Of a DNA stretch of 49,448 nt, positions 1-8,786 are shown in pieces. The translations under genes and the position numbers were made by a program. The DNA is taken from assembly GCA_938083445.1 (NCBI GenBank), contig CALKCP010000030.1, positions 1 to 49,448 on the forward strand, written 5' to 3'. The notes under the pieces are model-generated. The model saw only the letters and a list, made by a program, of their open reading frames with translations, searched no databases and was not told the DNA's origin. Numbering within the stretch: position 1 is the stretch's first letter; each line of letters starts with the position of its first letter. The stretch is from an uncultured Ulvibacter sp. (GTDB lineage Bacteria; Bacteroidota; Bacteroidia; Flavobacteriales; Flavobacteriaceae).

Positions 1-1713
1 TGGGGTGATGCGCAATTGAAAAAAGGTTCTTTTAGTTTAATGCAACCTACAATTCGTCCGTTGTTCAATACAAGACAATTTCAGGATAGTTTGTTAAAAT
101 GGACTGGAAATGATAAAAAATACTACGACTATATAAAAGAAAATTGGACCGGTGTTCTAGGTGGAAGCTCATGGAATAAAGCACTTCAAGATGGTGTGTT
201 ATTAAGTGCTGTGGAAGTTGAAACGGAGAGTCCATCACAAAATAATAGGCATGTAATGGAAAGCATGTCAAGTCACGGGGCTTTAGATGGAACCTCTCAA
301 GAAGGTGGGTTGGAGTTAACGCTCTACACTAAAACTGGAATGGGTGATGGGCAACAGTCAAACAACCCTTGGTTGCAAGAGATGCCAGATCCAATAACAC
401 GAACATCGTGGGATAATTATATTACCGTTTCATCAGCAGATGCTGAGGCAATGGGTCTTGAAAACAGACATGTTGCAAACGGAGGATTAAACGGAAGTTA
501 CGTGAATGTAACTATGGGTGATGCTGTTGTAGAAAATGTACCCGTTTTAATTCAACCTGGGCAGGCAAAAGGTTCTGTGGGATTGGCTTTGGGATATGGA
601 AAAACAGCGGCAGTTCAGGAAGAAATGCAAACAGGTGTCAATGCCTTTGTTTTATATAAGGACTTTTCTTCGGTACAAAAGGTGACCTTAGAAAAAGTAA
701 GTGGTGATCATAAGTTTGCTTGTGTTCAGCTTCACAATACAATGATGGGAAGAGACATCATTCGCGAAACTACTTTAGAAGTATTTAACACCAAAGATGT
801 TCAGGAATGGAATCCTGTTCTTTTTGTTTCAAAAGACCACCAAGAAATACCTGTTTCATCGCCAGACGCCGATTTATGGGCTTCATTTGATCGTTCTATA
901 GGGCATCATTTTAATCTATCAATTGATTTAAATGCGTGTACGGGATGTGGTGCGTGTGTGATTGCATGTCATGCGGAAAACAATGTGCCTGTTGTAGGTA
1001 AAGAAGAAATTCGTAAAAGTCGTGATATGCACTGGTTGCGTATTGATAGATATTACTCGAGTGTAGAATCTTTTGAAGGAGATTCGTCGAAGAAGGATAA
1101 TATTTCTGGATTAGGTAGCTCATTGTCCGATTTTGGTGCAATGGAAAGCCCTGCCGACAATCCACAGGTTGCTTTTCAGCCTGTAATGTGTCAACATTGT
1201 AATCATGCTCCCTGTGAAACAGTATGTCCTGTGGCTGCTACTTCACATGGCCGTCAAGGTCAAAACCACATGGCTTACAACCGATGTGTGGGAACTAGAT
1301 ATTGTGCAAACAACTGCCCTTATAAAGTGAGAAGATTCAATTGGTTCTTATATAATGAGAACGATGAGTTTGATTACCATATGAACAATGACCTAGGAAG
1401 AATGGTGCTTAACCCAGATGTGGTGGTGCGTTCACGTGGTGTGATGGAAAAGTGTTCTATGTGTATTCAGAAAACACAGAAAACAATTTTAGACGCGAAG
1501 CGTGATGGTCGTGCAATTATTGATGGTGAGTTTCAGACAGCATGTTCATTGGCTTGTGATAAAGGCGCAATGGTGTTTGGAGACATTAATGATCACGAAA
1601 GTGAAGTATATAAAGAGAAGAAAGATAACAGAATGTATCACTTATTGTCGGAAGTTGGAACACAGCCGAATGTGTTCTACAAGACACAAGTGAGAAATTC
1701 AAAAGAAGTTTAA
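1..1713 (+). CDS. actB: Alternative complex III iron-sulfur subunit ActB, C-terminal part (5' end outside window)
   Basis: The frame is open from base 1, so the gene starts upstream of the window; about 570 residues remain, while ActB is normally about 1000. The protein is the peripheral iron-sulfur subunit of ACIII, which oxidises quinol and passes electrons to cytochrome c or the oxidase. The missing half should be the molybdopterin-oxidoreductase-like domain. The visible part holds four cysteine groups of a DMSO-reductase-B-type ferredoxin domain: CTGCGAC..C near base 937, CQHC..PC..VCP near 1189, CVGTRYC..NCP near 1285, and CSMC with ACSLAC near 1453-1555. In the family these bind three [4Fe-4S] clusters and one [3Fe-4S] cluster. 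actC follows after 25 bases, in the usual act order. The identification is firm; only the start is unknown. Confidence 0.95.
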   Translation, partial: WGDAQLKKGSFSLMQPTIRPLFNTRQFQDSLLKWTGNDKKYYDYIKENWTGVLGGSSWNKALQDGVLLSAVEVETESPSQNNRHVMESMSSHGALDGTSQEGGLELTLYTKTGMGDGQQSNNPWLQEMPDPITRTSWDNYITVSSADAEAMGLENRHVANGGLNGSYVNVTMGDAVVENVPVLIQPGQAKGSVGLALGYGKTAAVQEEMQTGVNAFVLYKDFSSVQKVTLEKVSGDHKFACVQLHNTMMGRDIIRETTLEVFNTKDVQEWNPVLFVSKDHQEIPVSSPDADLWASFDRSIGHHFNLSIDLNACTGCGACVIACHAENNVPVVGKEEIRKSRDMHWLRIDRYYSSVESFEGDSSKKDNISGLGSSLSDFGAMESPADNPQVAFQPVMCQHCNHAPCETVCPVAATSHGRQGQNHMAYNRCVGTRYCANNCPYKVRRFNWFLYNENDEFDYHMNNDLGRMVLNPDVVVRSRGVMEKCSMCIQKTQKTILDAKRDGRAIIDGEFQTACSLACDKGAMVFGDINDHESEVYKEKKDNRMYHLLSEVGTQPNVFYKTQVRNSKEV

Positions 1714-1738
1714 ACTAACTAAGAAATAGTATATAAAT

Positions 1739-3181
1739 ATGGCGTCGCATTACGAAGCACCTATTAGAAGACCCTTAGTTATAGGAGATAAAAGCTACCA
1801 CGATGTAACTGTGGATGTAGCTGCTCCTGTGGAAGGCAAAGCGAATAAATCCTGGTGGATTGTTTTTACCATTGCCTTGATTGCATTTTCATGGGGAATT
1901 GGTTGTATTATTTACACAGTTTCTACTGGAATTGGAGTTTGGGGTCTAAACAAAACCGTTGGCTGGGCCTGGGATATTACCAATTTTGTTTGGTGGGTAG
2001 GTATTGGTCACGCAGGAACCTTGATTTCTGCGGTACTGTTATTATTCCGTCAAAAATGGAGAATGGCAATTAACCGATCTGCGGAGGCAATGACTATTTT
2101 CTCTGTAATACAGGCTGGTTTATTTCCGATTATTCACATGGGTCGGCCTTGGTTGGCATACTGGGTATTACCAATACCGAATCAATTTGGTTCGCTATGG
2201 GTGAATTTTAATTCGCCATTACTTTGGGATGTGTTTGCAATTTCAACCTATCTTTCTGTATCACTTGTTTTTTGGTGGACAGGATTGTTGCCAGATTTTG
2301 CAATGATTCGAGATAGAGCTGTGACTCCATTTACGAAGAAGATTTACGGAATACTGTCGTTTGGTTGGAGTGGTCGAGCAAAGGATTGGCAACGATTCGA
2401 GGAAGTTTCATTAGTATTAGCAGGTTTGGCAACGCCACTTGTACTTTCTGTGCATACGATTGTATCTTTTGATTTTGCTACGTCAGTTATTCCAGGATGG
2501 CATACAACTATTTTCCCTCCTTACTTTGTCGCTGGAGCTATTTTCTCTGGTTTTGCAATGGTGAACACCTTGTTGATTATCATGCGAAAGGTGTCCAATT
2601 TGGAAGATTATATAACGATTCAGCATATTGAATTGATGAATATAGTAATTATGCTTACAGGTTCTATTGTGGGGGTGGCATATATAACAGAGCTATTTAT
2701 AGCCTGGTACTCTGGTGTTGAGTACGAGCAATATGCTTTCCTTAATCGAGCTACCGGACCCTATTGGTGGGCTTATTGGGCCATGATGTCCTGTAACGTA
2801 TTCTCGCCTCAATTTATGTGGTTTAAAAAGTTACGGACAAGTATCATGTTCTCCTTCTTTATATCAATAGTAGTAAATATTGGAATGTGGTTTGAGCGGT
2901 TTGTAATTATTGTTACGTCCTTGCATCGTGACTACCTTCCTTCATCATGGACGATGTTTCAGCCGACCTTTGTTGACATTGGAATATTTATTGGTACGAT
3001 CGGGTTTTTCTTTGTACTCTTTCTATTGTATTCAAGAACATTCCCAGTAATTGCTCAGGCCGAGGTAAAATCGATACTGAAGGGGTCTGGAGATAAGTAT
3101 AAGAAAATGAGAGCTGAACATGGTGATGACGTAAAGCATTACGATGAAACAACGGTAACACCAAAACCTAAAAACAACTAG
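1739..3181 (+). CDS. actC: Alternative complex III quinol-binding membrane subunit ActC (NrfD/PsrC family)
   Basis: This 480-residue polytopic membrane protein has about ten hydrophobic segments starting near residue 40. It belongs to the NrfD/PsrC family and in ACIII is one of two related membrane subunits, with ActF, that anchor the complex and house a quinol site. The short N-terminal stretch (MASHYEAPIRRPL) and the hydrophilic tail rich in Lys and Asp are typical of ActC. The ATG at 1739 is the first good start after the actB stop. It lies between actB and actD with gaps of 25 and 4 bases, so it is almost certainly co-transcribed with them. Confidence 0.95.
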   Translation: MASHYEAPIRRPLVIGDKSYHDVTVDVAAPVEGKANKSWWIVFTIALIAFSWGIGCIIYTVSTGIGVWGLNKTVGWAWDITNFVWWVGIGHAGTLISAVLLLFRQKWRMAINRSAEAMTIFSVIQAGLFPIIHMGRPWLAYWVLPIPNQFGSLWVNFNSPLLWDVFAISTYLSVSLVFWWTGLLPDFAMIRDRAVTPFTKKIYGILSFGWSGRAKDWQRFEEVSLVLAGLATPLVLSVHTIVSFDFATSVIPGWHTTIFPPYFVAGAIFSGFAMVNTLLIIMRKVSNLEDYITIQHIELMNIVIMLTGSIVGVAYITELFIAWYSGVEYEQYAFLNRATGPYWWAYWAMMSCNVFSPQFMWFKKLRTSIMFSFFISIVVNIGMWFERFVIIVTSLHRDYLPSSWTMFQPTFVDIGIFIGTIGFFFVLFLLYSRTFPVIAQAEVKSILKGSGDKYKKMRAEHGDDVKHYDETTVTPKPKNN

Positions 3182-3185
3182 TAGT

Positions 3186-3722
3186 ATGGCATCTAAAGTG
3201 ATTCACGCTATTTATAACGACGACGATATCCTCATGCACGCTGTGAAGGATGTTAGAGCAGAACGTTACCATATAGAAGAAGTCTATACTCCTTTTCCAG
3301 TTCACGGGCTAGACAAGATGATGGGACTTGAACCAACGCGTATAGCAATTACATCTTTTATGTATGGATTGGTAGGTCTTACTGTATCAATAGTAATGAT
3401 GAACTTCATTATGATTGAAGACTGGCCACAAGACATAGGTGGTAAGCCTAGTTTTAGTTATATCGAAAACATGCCTGCGTTTGTACCAATAATGTTTGAA
3501 TTAACTGTGTTTTTTGCGGCACACTTAATGGTACTTACCTTTTATATGCGAAGTAAATTATGGCCATTTAAGAAAGCTGAAAATCCTGATGTTAGAACAA
3601 CAGACGATCATTTTCTAATGGCTGTGGATGCAGGGCATCATGACACAGACGAAGTTATGGACTTCTTGCGCAACACAGGAGCGATCGAAATTAATTTAAT
3701 TGATACCGACGAAGATCACTAG
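3186..3722 (+). CDS. actD: Alternative complex III subunit ActD (DUF3341)
   Basis: This 178-residue protein matches the DUF3341/ActD family. It has a soluble N-terminal domain with the motif VYTPFPVHGLD near residues 33-43, then two transmembrane helices at about 53-77 and 99-121, then a short acidic and His-containing cytoplasmic tail. ActD is a small integral subunit of ACIII without a cofactor of its own. The gene starts 4 bases after actC and its stop codon is one base from the actE start, which implies translational coupling. Length and membrane layout are normal for the family. Confidence 0.93.
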   Translation: MASKVIHAIYNDDDILMHAVKDVRAERYHIEEVYTPFPVHGLDKMMGLEPTRIAITSFMYGLVGLTVSIVMMNFIMIEDWPQDIGGKPSFSYIENMPAFVPIMFELTVFFAAHLMVLTFYMRSKLWPFKKAENPDVRTTDDHFLMAVDAGHHDTDEVMDFLRNTGAIEINLIDTDEDH

Positions 3723-3723
3723 T

Positions 3724-4371
3724 ATGAGAAATATAGTAAAGATAGCAGTTGTTATGATAGCGTCATTTAGCTTGGTTTCTTGTTTTAACAAAAAGAAGCC
3801 GAACTACCAGTTTATGCCAAACATGTATGAACCTGTAAGTTATCAAACATATGGAGACTATGAAGTTTTCGCAGACCAACAGGAGGCAATGTTGCCTGCA
3901 GAAAGTACAATTCCAAGAGGGTGGATGCCCTATGATTATCCAGACACAACCGAGGGCCTAAATTTGGCAAAAGCCGAATTAAAAAATCCGTTGACAGTAA
4001 CAGAGAAAAATCTGTCGGAAGGAAAAGAATTATATAATATCTATTGTGCGATTTGTCATGGTGAAAAAGGAGATGGCCAAGGGGTTTTAGTAAAGCGAGA
4101 AAAGTTTCTAGGAATTCCAAGCTATGCTGATCCAGGAAGGAATATTATAGATGGTGGTATTTATCAGGTGCAGATGTATGGTCTAAATTCAATGGGATCA
4201 TATGCATCACAGACAAATGAATTAGAGCGCTGGCAAATAGCAATGCATGTGATGAATTTGAAGGCTGCTTTGAAAGGTGAGCCACTATCAAGTCCGGAAA
4301 TGACTGAGGTCGCTGTAGTAGAAGAAAACGTTGTTTTAGATGGGGCACATGCTTCAAACGAAACTAATTAA
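3724..4371 (+). CDS. actE: Alternative complex III monoheme cytochrome c subunit ActE (lipoprotein)
   Basis: The 215-residue product begins with a lipoprotein signal peptide (MRNIVKIAVV...LVSC, lipid-anchored Cys at residue 20) and carries one c-type heme site, CAICH, at residues 108-112. A Met in the MGSY region (about residue 153) is a candidate sixth ligand. ActE is the membrane-anchored monoheme cytochrome of ACIII on the periplasmic face, and it probably hands electrons on toward the oxidase. A longer reading from 3700 is possible, but the ATG at 3724 gives a proper signal peptide and follows the actD stop directly. The gene lies between actD and actF as expected. Confidence 0.93.
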   Translation: MRNIVKIAVVMIASFSLVSCFNKKKPNYQFMPNMYEPVSYQTYGDYEVFADQQEAMLPAESTIPRGWMPYDYPDTTEGLNLAKAELKNPLTVTEKNLSEGKELYNIYCAICHGEKGDGQGVLVKREKFLGIPSYADPGRNIIDGGIYQVQMYGLNSMGSYASQTNELERWQIAMHVMNLKAALKGEPLSSPEMTEVAVVEENVVLDGAHASNETN

Positions 4372-4399
4372 TTATAGTATAATAGAGAATAGCTAAGAT

Positions 4400-5755
4400 A
4401 TGTATACGCTACCTAATAAATTAAAGTTGTTTGCGATCATTTTTATGGTGATTGGCGCCATTGGGATCGTTTCAGGCTTTCTAAATGCACCTGCGAACAC
4501 AGCAGAGGTAAAAGAAATGTTGGCAAGTCATGGAGACGGTCACGGCAACGAGACAAGTCATGAGGAGTCCAACGGGCATGTAGATGAAGGTCATGGCGAA
4601 GAAACTGCACATGCAGGTGAGCATGAAGCTGTAGGTCATGGCGATGAGGAAGCTCATTTGGAACATACGTTACATCAACTACAAAACAGACCATGGTCGG
4701 CGCTTTATATTGCGTGTTTCTTCTTCTTTATGATCGCTTTGGGATGTTTGGCATTTTATGCGATTCAGTTTGCTGCGCAGGCAGGGTGGTCACCGGTTCT
4801 TTTTAGAGTAATGGAAGGAATTACTGCCTATCTAGTTCCAGGAGGGATTATCATGTTTGTTTTACTAGCGTTGTCTGGATTTCATTTAAACCACCTATTT
4901 GTGTGGGCAGATCCAGAAGTAGTAGCACACGACAAATTAATACAAGGAAAATCAGGCTGGTTAAATGGAACGGGTCTATTAATAAGAGCAGCTATCTTCA
5001 TGGGAGGTTGGTTGTTGTACCGTCATTTTGCTGTTAAGTTTTCTAGGAAAAGCGATAATGAAGCGGGTACTACCTGGTTTAAGAAAAGTTTTAGAATCTC
5101 AGCTGGATTTTTAGTGTTTTTTATATACACGGAGTCTATGATGTCTTGGGACTGGTTAATGAGTTTTGATCCACATTGGTTTAGTACCCTATATGGATGG
5201 TATGTATTTGCAGGAATGATGGTATGTGCAATAACGACGATCGCTCTTGTGACAATTTACCTAAAGTCGAAAGGGTACTTGGAAGTGGTAAATGATAGTC
5301 ACATCCATGATTTGGCGAAGTTTATGTTCGGTTTCAGTATATTTTGGACCTACCTATGGTTCTCTCAATTCATGCTTATTTGGTATGCGAATATACCTGA
5401 GGAAGTAACTTATTTTGTTACACGAATTGAACAATATAAATTGCCATTCTTTGGAATGTTAGCGATGAACTTCCTTTTCCCAGTGCTATTGCTTATGAAT
5501 AGTGATTATAAGCGGGTTAATTGGTTTGTTGTGCTAACGGGTATTGTTATCCTTGCGGGACATTATATTGATTTATTTGTGATGGTCATGCCTGGTACGG
5601 TTGGTTCATCCTGGTATATTGGTATACCTGAGTTAGGTGCAATGTGCTTTTTCTTTGGTCTTTTTGTGTATGTTGTATTTTCAGCATTAACAAAGGCGCC
5701 CCTAGTCGTGAAGAACAATCCGTTTATTAAGGAGAGCAAGCAGTATCATTATTAA
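4400..5755 (+). CDS. actF: Alternative complex III membrane subunit ActF with a His-rich loop
   Basis: This 451-residue polytopic protein is related to ActC/NrfD and is the second large membrane subunit of ACIII. One transmembrane helix (about residues 10-28) is followed by a strongly hydrophilic segment with eleven histidines between residues 44 and 92, mixed with Asp, Glu and Gly. The remaining hydrophobic helices begin near residue 100. The motif YTESMMSWDWLMS near base 5130 fits the conserved core of the family. A short spacer separates it from actE upstream and from oxidase subunit II downstream (25 bases), which is the usual ACIII-oxidase arrangement. The His-rich loop may bind metal; that is inference. 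Confidence 0.93.
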   Translation: MYTLPNKLKLFAIIFMVIGAIGIVSGFLNAPANTAEVKEMLASHGDGHGNETSHEESNGHVDEGHGEETAHAGEHEAVGHGDEEAHLEHTLHQLQNRPWSALYIACFFFFMIALGCLAFYAIQFAAQAGWSPVLFRVMEGITAYLVPGGIIMFVLLALSGFHLNHLFVWADPEVVAHDKLIQGKSGWLNGTGLLIRAAIFMGGWLLYRHFAVKFSRKSDNEAGTTWFKKSFRISAGFLVFFIYTESMMSWDWLMSFDPHWFSTLYGWYVFAGMMVCAITTIALVTIYLKSKGYLEVVNDSHIHDLAKFMFGFSIFWTYLWFSQFMLIWYANIPEEVTYFVTRIEQYKLPFFGMLAMNFLFPVLLLMNSDYKRVNWFVVLTGIVILAGHYIDLFVMVMPGTVGSSWYIGIPELGAMCFFFGLFVYVVFSALTKAPLVVKNNPFIKESKQYHY

Positions 5756-5780
5756 TTAATTATTTAGAAGACAGATAACG

Positions 5781-6842
5781 ATGACCGCATTTTTAGTTGT
5801 ATTAGTAATCATTCTATTTGGAGTTGCTGTTTGGCAATTGGATAAGATATTTCAAATGTCGAAATCCGAAGGCAGTAACGATTCCGAAATAGCTTCAGAT
5901 AAGGATAATAACATTAACGGATATTTAATGTTAGGGTTTGTGTTTTTTACATATTTCCTACTCATTTACTGTTTTTGGAAGTGGGGTGATGTATTGTTAC
6001 CTGAGGCAGCTTCAGAGCATGGGCAAGGATTAGATGACCTCATGTATATTTCCATGGCACTTATCTTTTTTGTTGGGTTTGTCACATTGTGGTTACTTAG
6101 TTATTTCGCTTTTAAATACAGAGGGAAAAAAGAAAATAGAGCCTTGTTCTTTGCAGACAATGACACGCTTGAATTTGTTTGGACTATTATACCTGTAATT
6201 GTTTTGGCAGGGTTAATCATCTATGGATTATTTACCTGGACAGATATTATGAATGTGGATACCGAAGATGATCCAATGGTGGTTGAATTATATGCGTATC
6301 AGTTTGACTGGAGAGCGAGGTATAGTGGTGCAGATAATACGCTAGGAGAGGCTAATGTTCGTTTAATCGAGGGTGTTAATCAGCTTGGTGTTGATGCTTC
6401 AGATCCAAATGCACAAGACGATGTAGTCGTAAATGAATTGCATTTGCCATTAGGAAGAAAAGTGTTGTTTAAAATGAGATCGCAAGATGTATTGCATTCG
6501 GCGTATATGCCTCACTTTAGAGCTCAAATGAATTGTGTGCCAGGAATGATAACACAGTTTGCGTTTACCCCCTCAATTACCACAGAAGACATGAGGTTAA
6601 ATGAGGATGTTGTGGACAAAGTGAATGAAATTAACAGACTTAGAAGAGAAAAAAGTCTTGGATTGGCAGCAAAGGGAGAAGAAGGATTGGAACCATATCA
6701 GTTCGATTACTTGCTTCTTTGTAATAAAATTTGTGGAACGAACCATTATAATATGCAAATGAAGATTGTTGTTGAATCACAAGAAGATTATGACGCTTGG
6801 ATGGAAACACAACCGACCTTTGCAGAAGTTATTAAAAAATAA
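5781..6842 (+). CDS. coxB: Cytochrome c oxidase subunit II, CuA-containing
   Basis: This 353-residue subunit II carries the electron-accepting binuclear CuA site. Visible ligands are C314, C318, H322 and M325 (CxxxCxxxHxxM, in CNKICGTNHYNM) plus an upstream His at about residue 239 (DVLHS). There are four hydrophobic segments before the periplasmic cupredoxin domain, at about 3-20, 46-66, 87-110 and 129-150; ordinary subunit II has two. No CxxCH motif is present, so there is no fused cytochrome c domain and electrons must arrive from ActE, an upstream ACIII heme subunit, or a soluble cytochrome. The gene sits between actF and coxA with gaps of about 20 bases. Confidence 0.96.
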   Translation: MTAFLVVLVIILFGVAVWQLDKIFQMSKSEGSNDSEIASDKDNNINGYLMLGFVFFTYFLLIYCFWKWGDVLLPEAASEHGQGLDDLMYISMALIFFVGFVTLWLLSYFAFKYRGKKENRALFFADNDTLEFVWTIIPVIVLAGLIIYGLFTWTDIMNVDTEDDPMVVELYAYQFDWRARYSGADNTLGEANVRLIEGVNQLGVDASDPNAQDDVVVNELHLPLGRKVLFKMRSQDVLHSAYMPHFRAQMNCVPGMITQFAFTPSITTEDMRLNEDVVDKVNEINRLRREKSLGLAAKGEEGLEPYQFDYLLLCNKICGTNHYNMQMKIVVESQEDYDAWMETQPTFAEVIKK

Positions 6843-6860
6843 AATTAGGAATTAAAAGAT

Positions 6861-8693
6861 ATGTCAGCACACGCAAACGAGCACGCAGTAGATCACGATG
6901 GTCACGATGATCACGGACATCATCACAAAGAGACCTTCGTAACTAAATATATATTTAGCCAGGACCACAAAATGATTTCCAAGCAATACCTGATTACAGG
7001 TTTGTTTATGGGGATCATAGGAATTGCAATGTCATTATTGTTTAGACTGCAATTGGCATGGCCAGATCACCAGTTTACTGTATATGAAATATTCTTAGGA
7101 AAATGGGGTGAAGGCGGCGTTATGGACCCAAGTGTCTATTTGGCTTTAGTGACAATTCACGGAACCATCATGGTGTTCTTTGTTTTAACAGCAGGTCTTA
7201 GTGGTACCTTTAGTAATTTGTTGATTCCATTACAAATAGGGGCTCGAGATATGGCTTCAGGTTTCTTAAACATGGTTTCGTATTGGCTGTTCTTTTTATC
7301 AAGTGTTTTCATGGTCTTGTCGCTATTCGTAGAAGCAGGCCCTGCCTCTGCTGGTTGGACAATATACCCACCACTAAGTGCATTGCCTCAGGCTATACCA
7401 GGTTCTGGAGCGGGTATGACACTTTGGTTGGTTTCGATGGCTATATTTATTGCCTCTTCATTATTAGGAGCACTAAATTATATAGTAACTGTAATAAATT
7501 TACGTACAAAAGGAATGTCAATGACACGTTTGCCATTGACGATCTGGTCATTTTTTGTTACCGCAATAATAGGTGTTGTTTCTTTCCCGGTTCTTTTATC
7601 GGCGGCGTTGATGTTGATAATGGATAGGAGTTTTGGAACGTCTTTCTTTTTATCCGACATTTATATAGCAGGAGAGGTACTTCACAATCAAGGAGGGTCT
7701 CCAGTGCTTTTCGAGCATTTATTTTGGTTTTTAGGACATCCAGAAGTGTATATTGTAATTCTTCCAGCAATGGGAATGGTTTCCGAAGTACTGGCAACCA
7801 ATTCTCGAAAACCAGTTTTTGGTTATCGGGCGATGGTAGCATCTATTTTAGCAATTGCATTTCTTTCAACTATAGTTTGGGGACACCATATGTTTATTTC
7901 AGGAATGAATCCGTTCTTGGGATCTGTGTTTACCTTTACAACACTATTAATCGCAATACCATCGGCGGTAAAATCATTTAATTGGATAACCACTCTTTGG
8001 AAGGGAAATCTTCAAATGAATACAGGGATGCTATTTTCCATAGGATTTGTTTCTACTTTTATTACAGGAGGATTGACAGGGATTATTTTAGGAGACAGTG
8101 CGTTAGATATTAATGTACATGATACTTACTTTGTGGTAGCTCACTTCCACTTAGTAATGGGTGTTTCAGCGCTTTATGGCTTGTTCGCCGGAGTGTATCA
8201 TTGGTTCCCTAAAATGTTCGAAGGTAGAATGTTAAATAAAAACTTAGGCTATGTTCACTTTTGGATCACAGTAGTTGGTGCTTACGGTGTGTTCTTCCCA
8301 ATGCATTTTATTGGAATGGCAGGTTTACCAAGACGTTACTATACAAACACCAACTTTCCATATTTCGATGACTTAACAGATGTTAACGTGGTAATTTCAG
8401 TATTTGCCATATTCACCGCTGCAGGTCAGTTGGTTTTCCTTTATAACTTTGTTAGTTCAATGTTCTACGGAAAAAAGGGCCCACAAAACCCTTGGAGTTC
8501 AACAACCTTAGAATGGACTGCTGAAGTAAAACACATACACGGAAACTGGGATGGCCCTATTCCTGAAGTACATCGTTGGCCTTATGATTATAGTAAATTA
8601 AACAAAGACGAAAGTGATTATGTGATCGCAGGCCAAGATTTTGTGCCTCAGCACATTCCTATGCAAGATAATGAGGACGAAATGGATCATTAG
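6861..8693 (+). CDS. coxA: Cytochrome c oxidase subunit I, heme-copper catalytic subunit
   Basis: This 610-residue catalytic subunit of an A-type heme-copper oxidase reduces oxygen to water and pumps protons. Key motifs are intact: the helix-II heme ligand in TIHGTIM, the HPEVY motif with the His-Tyr pair and the D-channel glutamate, the CuB histidines in WGHHMF, and the heme ligands in HDTYFVVAHFH. About twelve transmembrane helices follow an unusual N-terminus with eight histidines in residues 4-22. It is the last gene of the ACIII-oxidase operon; an intrinsic terminator begins 47 bases after its stop. Subunits III and IV are encoded separately at 31204-33216. Confidence 0.97.
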   Translation: MSAHANEHAVDHDGHDDHGHHHKETFVTKYIFSQDHKMISKQYLITGLFMGIIGIAMSLLFRLQLAWPDHQFTVYEIFLGKWGEGGVMDPSVYLALVTIHGTIMVFFVLTAGLSGTFSNLLIPLQIGARDMASGFLNMVSYWLFFLSSVFMVLSLFVEAGPASAGWTIYPPLSALPQAIPGSGAGMTLWLVSMAIFIASSLLGALNYIVTVINLRTKGMSMTRLPLTIWSFFVTAIIGVVSFPVLLSAALMLIMDRSFGTSFFLSDIYIAGEVLHNQGGSPVLFEHLFWFLGHPEVYIVILPAMGMVSEVLATNSRKPVFGYRAMVASILAIAFLSTIVWGHHMFISGMNPFLGSVFTFTTLLIAIPSAVKSFNWITTLWKGNLQMNTGMLFSIGFVSTFITGGLTGIILGDSALDINVHDTYFVVAHFHLVMGVSALYGLFAGVYHWFPKMFEGRMLNKNLGYVHFWITVVGAYGVFFPMHFIGMAGLPRRYYTNTNFPYFDDLTDVNVVISVFAIFTAAGQLVFLYNFVSSMFYGKKGPQNPWSSTTLEWTAEVKHIHGNWDGPIPEVHRWPYDYSKLNKDESDYVIAGQDFVPQHIPMQDNEDEMDH

Positions 8694-8739
8694 CAGTTCC
8701 TGTTAATACGTATCACATTTGATCAAATACCTAATAACA

Positions 8740-8768
8740 CCCCGTTCATTTATTGAATGGGGTTTTTT
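8740..8768 (+). terminator. Intrinsic terminator of the ACIII-cytochrome oxidase operon
   Basis: A 9-bp stem (CCCCGTTCA pairing with TGAATGGGG, including one G-T pair) closes on a 5-base loop and is followed by six T residues. It lies directly downstream of coxA and upstream of the convergent gene's 3' end, so it can end the long respiratory transcript. Confidence 0.85.
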
Positions 8769-8786
8769 ATATCTAAAATCGGCTGT

